Assembly: GCA_024516155.1 (NCBI GenBank)
Contig: JAJJXM010000008.1
Coordinates: 496,001-560,000, forward strand
Reading direction: 5' to 3'
Origin: Pyronema omphalodes
Lineage: Eukaryota; Ascomycota; Pezizomycetes; Pezizales; Pyronemataceae
Length of the DNA: 64,000 nucleotides
In this document: in pieces, positions 1 through 10,935 of the stretch
Numbering within the stretch: position 1 is the stretch's first letter
How the letters are laid out: every line of letters begins with the position of its first letter
The notes under the pieces: generated by a model
Told to the model about the DNA's origin: nothing
The model's database searches: none
Seen by the model: only the letters and a program-made list of their open reading frames with translations
Position numbers and translations under genes: made by a program

Positions 1-3000
1 TTTCAACTAACAAATCTCTTTCTAGCCATGAACCTCCGACGACGGAAACTTCAACCCGTTCCTGAAGTTCCCCGAGGACCCTGGCTGGCTTGCCGGCTTG
101 AAGCCTGAATCAACGCACCTATGCAGGTTGCGCCCTTGCATACCCGTTATACGTTATATGTACCATACAGGCGCATCTGTACCTGCATGACTAGACTTCC
201 ATGAGCGAAATTTTCCTATTCGACGTCATTTTTTATGCGGAATCTCCATTGAGCGACATGCATGGTGTTAATTCAGTTGTACCTTTTACAAGTGCTTTAT
301 GTACGCATAACTCAGTAATATTTTATTTGAATTTTATTTTCAGACAGCCTTCAGGAAGATTGGAAAGCGCTCAGAAGTGGATATTGAAAAGTGGGTATAG
401 ACCCCTTGCATACGGGCCCGTTCGTGGAGAAATGGTACCTGCATAGGTGACGGATGATTACATACGGATGACTTTTGAAATCGTGTTTATGCGGATTAGC
501 CATTTATGCATGGTGTTTATTTTTTGGGCATTAGCTTGGCCCCAATACAAGTACTGTGATCAAGTGAGAATTTCTGCATGCACAGGGCGTAATAGTTCTT
601 GCACATAACTGGTACCGTCAAGATGGAACCAGCCAAAAAAAGATCTTGATGAGGCGATGAAATTGTTTACATTTTTTCGACATATTTATCAGCCCGCTCA
701 TGTTACTCCGTTCAGTATTGCATTACGGAGAGTGTCATATTCAGGTAGATCTACATGTTGGATGGTCTATAAGCATTAACCAACCTATCATTCATTGATC
801 ATGCACTTTGATCCCATGGGTCGTGGTACGATTAACGCCCAAAGCTGAACGCCGTGTTTACACTTTTCTTTCAATTTCCAGTTACAAATATTCCGGTGAA
901 TTTGTTCAAGCCATTGTGGCGGCGGCGGAAAGTTACTGTATCCGTACAGTATGAGAATATTAGCATGTTTACCGGTTATAATTGCTTGGTACATACTATG
1001 GTGTGTAGTACGAGTAACTCAAGTCTCACTTGATGGTTGATTTACGGATAATTCGGAATTCCATATAGACCACTTAGTACTGGCTGCTATGTATTTGGGT
1101 CCGCCGCTTTTTGGCTTTGTTTGGTGGGGGGTTTTAACATGTAGTTGCGGCGCAGGACGGTTACACAAAACCCAACGGACTGAACATGCTGTGCGCATTC
1201 ATAGCGCTCAGCTCAGCTCCGGCTCGTTCTACACTATTTGGACAGATGTTTACGAAGTAATACAAAAGTAAGCGATGAATAATTTTCCGAGATCTTCGAA
1301 GTAATTATTTATCTATCTTAGTTATGTTCAAAGCTCTTCTTTTGAGGGCATCCGTTAAAGCCGTTGATTCCGTGATACATACTATAACTTATGGTTTTGA
1401 AGTAATTTCTAGCTATACTTTCTTTGCTATGGTGCCTACAGCTGGGGTAGCTGCCGCTATTTCTTAAGGTCAGAGTCACCTGGGAACCGTGCGATGGTTA
1501 ACGACGGTGATTTTACATATTGTACATTCACAACTATAGTACTCCTCTGGTTTACGCACATGCGCATTGCATACCTTACTTTATTGCACGGAGCCTGGTG
1601 TTCACCCTTCTGGAAAGAAATTGATTTGGTCACTTTTACTGTGCAAAGTTTTGTGATTTGCGATTTTCGATAGTTTGTCTCTCTAATAGTTAGGAGCTGG
1701 AATCCGGTATGGTGATAGTACATAGATACAGTAGACGAATACGCTCTCTCTTTTGGGTCCGTGGTTCTTAAAATCAGTAACAGTGGAGGTGGCACGGTGG
1801 AATGTAGGATGAATCGATTTGTTATCCACTGCTCTGGGGCTTCTCATTGTCGATTTGCGAGGCTAGGTCCACGGTGGCTTCCACAGATATTTCGGGATGT
1901 TTAAAAGAGCTTGATCCTTCGGGCCATGGTTATGGTTACTCAATACTTTGTTTTTTGGTTCCTACTCCGTGGTTGTGGGTATGCACGGAGCGGTTCTTAA
2001 AGGAAATTGGCAGTGTAGGATGAATCGAGTTATGAGGTATTGCGCTGTACTTTTGGATCAACGATATTTGGCGGTCTTCGAGGTGTTGGTGTTTAACTAC
2101 GGGCACTACGTAAAGTGTATGCCGTGCGCAGAACGCATGTCAATTGGAAAATGGAGACGCATGATGAGCGGTTTGTTGTCTTGTTTCTCGGTCTCCGACG
2201 GGGAGTTTGTATCTACTATCCCACACAGATTCCGATGATCGGCCTGGGTCAAACTCAATCTTTCATGTATGTACGCATACCTTAGACAGTGCAACGGTTA
2301 CGATGTTTAATAACTTCAACGGTTATTGACGACAATTAGATATGCGCCTATACCACAGTCCTTGACGGGGGCTTGAAAAGTAATCACTTAATTTTGATGT
2401 GCGAACTTTCCGAACACTGCCCAATTCTTCAGCTGGAGTTATTTCTGTAGAGAATCCGTTTCAGTAGGATTAAATCTGAGATCATGAGCTGTGCGCATGT
2501 TACACAAAATTTTGAGGAACCGCAATTCAATACGTCCCGCAAACCACTTTTAACTCAATCCCCAACCAACCCCATGCTCAATTCATCAGGGTTGGCTGGC
2601 TGTGTTTCCCTGACTTTCCAAAAGACGTCTCTTAAATGTTTATGGAGGCTATTTGCATGTATTCCGTGCGACGTTGCACACGAATCATGTATTTCCAGAA
2701 TGAGATTGATGAGATGATTCTCTCTGATGAATTTCGGTTTCATCACGCTTTCCATCCAGCACAGCCTTTGTGGAATTAGACAAAGGTACATGAATATTTG
2801 GTCTGGAGCCGAATGTCGCCGGTCTCTCATTCTAATAATAAGCGTGGCTCTGTTGCCCTGCCCAGACTCCAGTTTTATGCCCGGTCCTGCAACCGCGCAT
2901 CTCTCGAGCTTGAAACCTGCTTGTCTGGTAATTGTAAAACATGACATCCATCAATACGAGATGTCTTTGTATCTTTATACACAGTTTTAAATTTTTTTAC

Positions 3001-3480
3001 TCAGTCCATAGATGTAATTAATTGTGTGATCGCGATGACTCAACGATTCAACGCGTCAGGAAATCATCTTACCAATCATCCCCTGTTCGGCTAACAGCCA
3101 CTGTGGAGCACATCCGTACCGTACGACGCCTCATGACTGGATAGAAGCATCACCACAATCGCGACCAACGAGCAAATCCCAACGAACATCACCGACTTTG
3201 ATGCTACTCCACACGCGCCGATAATTCCCAAATACGAACACAGAAGTCTGAATATAGAGCGAACGAACAGAACCATGCCGAACCATAACCACACCGGCGA
3301 AGAGACCTTCGATGACCCCGGCAACTCGGGGGTGAGCTCTCACCACAAGATTGCTTGCTACTCCTACCTACTCCTGCCTGCTGTCTCTTTTACTCATTGC
3401 TGGTGATATACTGGTGATGGGCATGCCAGGGGCAGAGAGGAGGGGGGGGAGACGGGAAAGGATACACACAGGGCAGATGG
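1..3480. other. Non-coding or relic DNA
   Basis: I see no recognisable gene here. The first 110 bases have an intron-like end (CTAAC followed by TTTCTAG at about 6-25) and then a GC-richer stretch that could be the tail of an exon from a gene outside the window, but no reading frame is convincing because stops follow closely. Around 219-275 and 478-525 a degenerate direct repeat shares the words TTTATGCGGA and GCATGGTGTT. The longest reading frame (130 codons, minus strand, 2555-2947) matches no family I recognise and has no conserved-looking motif. The stretch may hold decayed transposon sequence. Confidence 0.5.
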
Positions 3481-3501
3481 CTAAGCATATCGTGAAAGTA
3501 G

Positions 3502-6500
3502 AATGAAAAGCATAGCGCCAGGATCCCGGCTTGCGATTTATGTCGAGAAAAAAAGGTGCGTAGGATACTATTGCCTCTCCAATGATCTACATGTCCCAAC
3601 GGGCTTCATGTCCTTCGGCAACTGGTTTGTGCGCTTCGGCGACGACATCGGGACCCTTTGGGAACCTTGGGGGATTGCGGAAGAGCCCCCCCAGTGAGCT
3701 GGAAGAACTTGGTGGATATTGAGGAGGATATTGGAAATAAAGAGATCTAGGATTTTACTAACTCAATGATTATTTACAGGTTCGCTGCGGCCGCGAAAAA
3801 CCGAAATGCCAAAACTGTGTAGTCTGGAAAGCAAGCTGTACCTACTCGGAACGTCAAAAACGCGACAACGAAGCTTCCCGCAAGTTCGTCTCTATCGCCC
3901 CAGTCTCTCCTTGCTCCCTATTATGCACCCATCCACTCCATTTAGTTCCCGTCTACAAGTCCCGTGTCAATCTCCCCGCAATCACCGGTGTTGAACGGCG
4001 CTGGACGGCGTCTTGCCGAGCCCTACCCCTCGAGATCGAAATGACAGGAATCAAGCTCACGGACATCTTCCTTCTAGTGCGCAGCGCTTCGAAGAAGTCA
4101 ACGAGCGGCTTGACCGCATCGAAAGTACAATGAATCGTTTAGTCGCTGCCCTTGAAGCTTCTAGCTACCAGCGATCAAACCCGACCTCACCTGGATCCGT
4201 TTCAGCTTCTTCTGCTGCTCCTGGTGGTGCTAGATCCAGTCGCGAGAGTCGTCCTTCTAGAACGAAAACACCCGAAGGAGCGGGAGCGTCCTCTTTAGAA
4301 TCTAAAAACCTACTGGTGGCGGATAAACAGGGAGATTTGCAATACCTTGGGCCGTCGTCGTTATTGTCAATTACAAGTGAGGCGGAGACGTTACTGGAGG
4401 AACGCTTGAAAGCAAGTCCGGCGGGACAGGGAAGGGGGGAACAGAATGATGCGATTGGAGTGCTCAGGAAACTTAATTCCATAAGTTCTAAGTCAGCGAA
4501 CTTTTTTCCGCATTATGGACATAAGGAGTTACGGACAGGGGCGGAGAAGGGAAGTGGACCACAGGCACCGCCGAGGGAGGAGGCGGAGGTATTAGTTAAT
4601 CGTTGGTCTCTCTATCTACTATCGCCCACCACCGTGGGAATGGTATTTACGGGAAATTGTCATGGATGCTAATACCAGGTAGAGTTCTTCCTGAAAATCC
4701 ACCACTGGTTTCCAATATTCGACGAATATGCCTTCCGGCAAGATTTCGACAGCTTCTACAAAAATCCGGAGATCTTGGGGAAAGACCGAGCATGGCTAGC
4801 ATGTTTCAACAACGTCCTATTATTCGGATTACATAACCAACTAGCCACCATGACTCCGGAACAAAAGAAGGAAGTGGGTCCAAACGATAAACGAGTCTCG
4901 ACTTTTTTCTTTAATGCCTGGTCTGCCATTGATGATCTGGAGGTTTTCATCACACCCAGGCTGAGGAATGTGCAGGCATTGATGAGTGCTGTAAGTTTCC
5001 CCCCTCGTGACGATTTCCTCTCTCCGGCTGCAGCGGGTGAGAGCTGGTGAAGGAAGGTTGCAAGGTTGCAAGGTCACATGGAGCATCTCATGCACCTACT
5101 CCTTACCCCTGCTCTGCGGATCAAGAACATAAGCGCCGTACGCGCGACGAACCTCAGCTAATCACTCTGCCCACAGTGTGTCTGCGCCATCGAAGTCTCC
5201 CGACCTGGCCTCTGCTGGTCACTATTATCCCAAGCTGCCAGCACCGCCCAAGCCATCGGTCTCCACCGCAAATCCTCTCCCTCAAAATACATCACTAAAG
5301 CACAAATTGAAGAGCGAAAATATGTTTTCTGGAACGTCTACATCCTTGATAAATGTCTATCCCTCTCTTTTGGGCGCAGTCCCTGTCTCCCCGACTACGA
5401 TTGCGATGTCGAAATGCCTGAACCTGATGGAAATCGTCCATTTTATAAATCCTTCAACGCGCTGTTGGCTTTAAGTAAAGTACAATCAGAAATCTATGTT
5501 AGATTGTACTCTGCCGCAGCCACGAGACATACGGAAGAGGAGAGGGAAGCGGCGATTAAAGATCTTGATACGGAGCTTCGGATCTGGTGGAAGGAGTGGG
5601 CTCAAATTTTCGTGACGGGGAGAAATGCGGGCTTCGACTCTTTTGAGTACATCGAGTTGCAGTTTAGTTATCATAACTCCATGACCTTGGTTCATCGTAT
5701 GGCTAGACCCGGGATGCCAAGTTATGGGTGGAGTGATGAGATGTGTTTGGAAAATTCGAGGGCCGCTATTAGGATGATTAATGGGGTTGTGGCAGAGGGA
5801 TCTGAGGTTGCAAGTTCGGGAATGCTATTATGGTAAGTTTCTGTTCCCTTCAATCTTATTTCCTCACTGTAATTCGCCTCATCTCCGCAACCCTCCTTGA
5901 GGAGGAGGGTATCACCACCGAGTGATATATAATGACGGAACATTGATGATTAATTTAACTTCACGTGATATTGACTTTTATCACAGGCTATTCCAATACT
6001 ACCCCTTCACATCTTTCTTCACCCTCTTCTCCGCCATTATTCGTAACCCGGCATCCCCTCACAGCAGTTCCATTGATTACCCCTTAATGAAAGGCCTAGT
6101 CTCCTACCTAACCTCAATGAAGGCGCAAAACGAAGGTGCCGCAAAGCTCCTCTCAATCGCCAGCGCCTTCACCCATGTAGCCGGCACATTCCTCAAAAAC
6201 TATCTAAAAGTCACCAAACAACAACCCTCAACCAAACGACGTCGGGAAGAAATCACTGAAACCGACACCGGACCAGCTTCTTCTTCTTCATTCTCTATGC
6301 CCGGTGCCGGTGCACCACCACACCAACCCCAACCCGTCCACCCCCCACAACAACTTCCCCCCAACCTCCAAAGCCCAGTCGGACTACACCCCCAACAGAA
6401 ATCCGACCTTTGGGTATGTCCGCAGCCATTATCCTCCGCAACAGGTCTCTATCCCATCGCCACTCCGCCACAAGTATACGTTTCCACCCCGTCATCAACA

Positions 6501-6809
6501 GATACAGAACCGGCAGATGTCGATCTCCAACCGGCATCATTTCTTCGGTGGCCAACACCCGCAGGACAAATGACAGATACGGTTCCGATGCAATTAGAGG
6601 GAGATGAGCAACAGAATACTCAGGAGCATGGACACGGACAAACACAGGAAGGAATGGTAAGAGGAAATGGGGATGGTGGTTTTGATGTGGATTTGGAGGC
6701 TCTTATGGCGGAACCTCTAGGATTTCAAATGCAGATGGCCCAGGCTGCTGCGGTTAGAGGTCCGTTGGAGTTTGATTGGTTTGGGTGGGATGGCCAGTTT
6801 GGTATGTAG
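3502..6809 (+). CDS. Zn2Cys6 fungal-specific transcription factor, 5' end unresolved
   Basis: A nuclear DNA-binding regulator of the Gal4-type zinc cluster class. The cluster is split: the exon ending at 3555 encodes ACDLCREKK, a 224-nt intron (3556-3779, GTGCGT donor, ACTAAC branch, ACAG acceptor) follows, and the exon from 3780 continues VRCGREKPKCQNC and VVWKASC. Together this gives C-x2-C-x6-C-x6-C-x2-C-x6-C. Exon 3 starts near 4078 with a short heptad-like helix (RFEEVNERLDRIESTMNRLV) suited to dimerisation. Exon 4 (4679-4990, VEFFLKIHHWFPIFDEYAF) and exon 5 (5177-5832, WNVYILDKCLSLSFGR, PDYDCD) form the fungal_trans (PF04082) region. Exon 6 (5987-6809) carries a Pro/Gln-rich tail, possibly an activation domain. 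Introns 4991-5176 and 5833-5986 are clear from GTAAGT donors and CACAG acceptors. Donors of the introns ending at 4077 and 4678 are not resolved. No ATG lies in frame upstream of the first cysteine before the stop at 3499-3501, so a further 5' exon is needed or the start is lost. Targets unknown. Confidence 0.87.
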
Positions 6810-7215
6810 ACTTCTATGTGGTTTATACGGCTGGATTAAAGTACATAGGAGGACAGATGGCGGGGTAATGGACAGGGTAATGGACAGGGTAGTGCGGGGT
6901 AATGCAGAGTGATTTGGAATGATGGAGGAGTGATACTGCATTCTTTTAACAGAGACATGCTTAGCCTGGTAATATGAGGGGGCATATGAGTGGGTTCTTG
7001 TATTCTAGGGGATCTGAAAACGAAGGATGTAATGAGGCAATGTTATTAACGTACAATAAGAGATTTTTTTCTAGGAGACAAAGTTTAGCAAGGAAAGGGG
7101 GCGTTTGTATTTAATGATGCTTTTTCGTTTTGCTGAAGATGTATAGTTTCGGTTGGATTTTGTATTCCATATTATTGGATTATGTATTTAGCGTTTTTTG
7201 AGATTGGATTATTTG

Positions 7216-7246
<31 letters not shown>

Positions 7247-8160
7247 TGGATGGGGAGATTGTGGATGTAGCTGATTGGGACGGAGGTCCGGGGATAAAGA
7301 CGCAGACCAGGCCAGAGGTGAAGGGGGAAGGCTTGGGGGATTTATATATACATTGGCGCATGCGCAAGCTGCTTTTTAAATACCCCTTTACATTACTATT
7401 GATTCTTAAATCACTTTATCAAAATATTTCAATGCTTTTTGGAGGCTGGTGATGATGCATGGTGCAAGAAAGGATACATAAGGAATCTAGGATCTGTATG
7501 TATTTCCATTCCAAATATTAGTCATCTAGGCATACCCGTTAGGTCCCCAAGTCCCGTACTTTGTACCTATCCCACTTACCACATCTTAAACGACCACCCA
7601 TCTCATGAAATCTCTCACGAATTATGTTTGTAGACAATGATGCCTCGTAGTATCATATCGACAATCTGTGGAATCTATAGATATATTCTATTCTAATTTT
7701 AAACCCAATTTCAAAATCTTCCAATCGCCCAATTCACAAATGATTGAAGATACTACTAAAGCTGCAATTTATGATATTTGTAAAAACAATATAGATTTTT
7801 AGTTATCTTTTGGCTGGGCTGATTGATTTGTAGGCATCTATGGACATTTGTAAACCCCGGGGAACGTTGGGAAAATTAAACTCGGGTTGAAACTTGAGTC
7901 TTGGGGAGTAAGGGGCTGGGTGCAAATGCCAAGACCACTGTATGTCATGAAGCACCAAATATTTATTGATGGTTATTATTCAAATTGACTATCATAGGAC
8001 TCTAAATTCTTTATCTTTTCTTAGGAAACCTTTGAATTTATGGTTGTGCTGTTGCTATGCACGAATTGTATGGGGTGCGCCGTACTTGAGGCATCCTCGG
8101 AGCACAGCCGCGCAGGCGCGCTGCACGCGTCGGTCATCTCTCGAGCCTACACACGCATCA
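6810..8160. other. Intergenic region with a 28-T tract
   Basis: This separates the zinc-cluster regulator from the Nudix gene. It is AT-rich and holds an uninterrupted run of about 28 T at 7216-7243. No coding sequence is recognisable. The last few hundred bases would contain the Nudix promoter, but I see no clear motif. Confidence 0.6.
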
Positions 8161-8652
8161 ATGCCTTACACTTTCTCACCGTCGCTCAGCCACCTCGCTC
8201 AGCCAGCAAGTGTGCTCCTCGAAGCAACTCCGCACGCTAAGGCGCTCGCTATTGGCGCCTACATCTTCTCTGGCTCACGTATCCTCCTCCTTCGGCGAGC
8301 GCCAACCGAGTCTTGGGCGAACCGTTGGGAGGTTCCCGGCGGTGGTGCCGAAGTCATTGATACCACCCTTCTTGACACTGTGGTTCGCGAGGTGAAGGAG
8401 GAAACTGGTTTGGATGTGATACATATTCCTGAGGTTTTGGGGTTTGCGGATTTCACTACAAGTAGAGGACTGAAGGTTCGGAAGTGGGGGTTCGTGGTAG
8501 AGGTTAGGGAAGGAATGGAGGTGAGGTGTGAGCCGAGTGAACATTCGGAATATAGGTGGTGTAACAAGGAGGACGTTGAGGAAATGGAGATTACGACCCA
8601 GACACATAAGATGAATATTCTGAGTGCGATGGAAAGAGTCGCCAGTATATGA
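8161..8652 (+). CDS. Nudix hydrolase, small single-domain
   Basis: A 163-residue Nudix (MutT-like) protein, expected to hydrolyse a nucleoside diphosphate linked to another group with Mg2+ help. The substrate cannot be read from sequence. The Nudix box lies at about residues 60-84: GGGAEVIDTTLL followed by VVREVKEETGL. The REVKEETGL half has the metal-binding glutamates. The upstream Glu of the textbook box is replaced by the arrangement E-x2-D-x-T, a spacing I recall from fungal Nudix proteins of this type, so activity is plausible. Strand beta signals (ILLLRRAP, WEVPGGG) fit the fold. I chose the ATG at 8161 because homology-like sequence begins soon after; the frame is open upstream to 7966 and an earlier start is possible. 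The gene is intronless. Its TGA stop is the first three bases of an inserted transposable element, so the natural C-terminus may have been longer. Confidence 0.85.
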   Translation: MPYTFSPSLSHLAQPASVLLEATPHAKALAIGAYIFSGSRILLLRRAPTESWANRWEVPGGGAEVIDTTLLDTVVREVKEETGLDVIHIPEVLGFADFTTSRGLKVRKWGFVVEVREGMEVRCEPSEHSEYRWCNKEDVEEMEITTQTHKMNILSAMERVASI

Positions 8653-8916
8653 GGCTGTGGATAAAAGTAGTGGACTATTTCGTACATATTGTAACAACCA
8701 TGGCACCGCAGCTACCACTGCAACCACCATGCTGTTCAGTCTACTTTGAAACAAGAATATATGGTAGTGAGATATTAATTTTAGGGTCTCTAGCTTTACT
8801 TGTAAAAGTATCATACACCCTTAGCTCTTTGTTATTATGGGATTATTGATGGAATGGTAGTATTATCATACCATCGTTGTATTGTGAAAGTTTCACTACT
8901 TTTATCCACAGCCTCA
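8650..8916. mobile_element. 267-bp MITE, TA target duplication (Tc1/mariner-like)
   Basis: Terminal inverted repeats are visible: the left end reads TGAGGCTGTGGATAAAAGTA and the right end is its exact reverse complement ending in CCACAGCCTCA at 8916. The match runs for about 23 bases. The element is flanked on both sides by TA (8648-8649 and 8917-8918), the target duplication typical of Tc1/mariner transposons. The interior has no credible reading frame, so it is non-autonomous. It sits exactly on the 3' end of the Nudix gene. A related copy is at 24424-24683. Confidence 0.85.
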
Positions 8917-8918
8917 TA

Positions 8919-10935
8919 CTGTACCGAGTTTCGAAGAAGATGCAGGTTGGTCGATCTCAGATGGAGCAGCTATCTCATGACAGGTTTTGGTGAAGAAGCT
9001 ATGGGTATGACAAATCTAGGTCAGGAAACAGTATTCTTAATTCAAATAAGTGATGTTGGAAAATCCAACTTCGTTATTATGAAGTATATCTGCCAACACT
9101 CAAGTTGGTAGACAATATGAATCAGTGCTATAATACATGATACATCTTCTTTCACGCTGGGTACAGTACCAGGATACGAAGTATTTATTTATTTATTTAT
9201 ATCTCATACTCGTATGCAATCTTAGGGTTATGGCGGGTACTACACTTATGGTACATGGCTGGTCGCCGGGAGTTACTCCGTCGACCACTTGGTACGCCCC
9301 AGAGCGGTCTATCTCAGTCGTGGCTGTAGTTGCCCCTATCATCAGGATACGAGGTATGTTAATTAATATTTGGGAGGAATGAGATATTAAAAATGTGAGG
9401 CCAGCCAGATCATATGATGTCGCAATATTACATTGTTCTCATGATTCTCAACTATCTGTAAATTTCAATTTAACTTGTGCATCAAGACACCGGGCAATGC
9501 GGAGACTCATCATGTGATAGATTATTTTACTTGACAATCGAAATTCCTAACTATTGAAATTTTATGCCAACCTTTAGAAACTCGGGCTGATAACTGTTCA
9601 GATATTACAGCAACTTGAACGCTAGAGAGAAATTTGCTAGGTGACTTTTGACGTGTACGCAGCTAGGCGAAGTTGCATTCTTAGTAGACGCACAATGCAA
9701 TGCGTGTCTACATGTCTTGAGCGCCAAATGGCACTTGAATAATCTTCGCTGGGATTTTGCCCAGTCCCTTGAATTAAGTTTAATTTTAGTCTCTTGGTAC
9801 TCTTTAGCGAGCAGCTTGAACTTTTCGAACAAGATCTAATCAGGGGAGGGTAGTGGTTTATTTGTGCGAAAAAAGACAACAAAGCGAGATCAAAGAGCCG
9901 TGTGAGAAGCGGATTATGAAGGCGAAGGAATTGTCTCAAATAGGGCCAAACCGGTGTGAAAAAATATTGTAGGAGAAAACAGCCACGAACAAGTAATCAC
10001 GGATAGGATGGAATAAAGGTGGGGTTTAGATGTAATAGATAGCATATCCAGAAATGGGGATACAATATTATGATGAAATCGAAAAGCGAGGAGTTCGCCA
10101 AGCGGTCATTGCACAGGTGGGTACAACAAATATTATCAAATGAATTTATAGAAAACATCTACTAATCGAAACGAGAGCAGTTTCAGTTTTTATTCTAGTC
10201 TTGGCTGCTCTACAGCTGTTGTGCATCTGCGTATGCAGCATTCAAAGGAGGGTTGGTTTCAAGTGCCATATCATACTTGATGAATCGGTCCATTGTTCTC
10301 CTGTGGCTAGATTGATAGTGACGCAAAGCATGCATTTTACGATGTAGTGGAGACGACGAATGAGAAATAATAAATGGAAATATTCGCGTTTCAGTGTCCA
10401 GATCATTTCGGATCTCGGTCTTTAGTATGTAGTTTACTCTGTTCGACGTTATTACAGTTGATCTATGGAGCCACGAAACCCATCGCAGACTTTACCAATG
10501 TATATAAATGTCCCGCAGCTTAACAAACATACTCTCATCGGTATAGATTTCCGAAGAAATGTACTCGCATGTAGTGAATGGTGACAGAATGATATCGCAA
10601 GCATCGATTTCTTTGAAGTTTGCGGCGAACTCTAAAAGCACAGTAAGTTATTGGTCAGACATCAGAGAATAATCAACTCTAAGCCTCATGTGAGTTGTCA
10701 GATAAAAGCGGTTTCTGACGTGTGCACAGTTGCGCAAACCCTCCAACTTTCAGCAAGCCTTGTAGATGCAGAATGCAATGCATGCCAATTGAAAACGACA
10801 TGCACTACACACAACAGTTTCCTCAGTAAATAGTTGATCGTTGAGACTATAAGATGCTGTGAATTTCACCTCGTTCAGATACATCCATCACAGACACTTT
10901 CGAACTGAATTTCAAAGACATTCTATTTCGACACG
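8919..10935. other. Intergenic region upstream of the ankyrin gene
   Basis: No gene recognised. A roughly 60-bp sequence occurs twice, at about 9645-9705 and 10717-10783, sharing TGACGTGT, the word GTAGA and AATGCAATGC in the same order, so the 5' flank of the ankyrin gene contains an old local duplication. A short ATTT microsatellite lies near 9181-9200. The segment 10860-10935 directly precedes the ankyrin start codon and probably holds its leader. Confidence 0.5.

Noticed and set aside
2555..2947. A 130-codon minus-strand frame
   Set aside because: No domain, overlaps a plus-strand frame of similar quality, and lies in apparently decayed DNA.
3390..3599. Minus-strand 69-codon frame across the zinc-cluster 5' exon
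   Set aside because: It is antisense to the exon that carries the first half of the zinc cluster and has no motif of its own.
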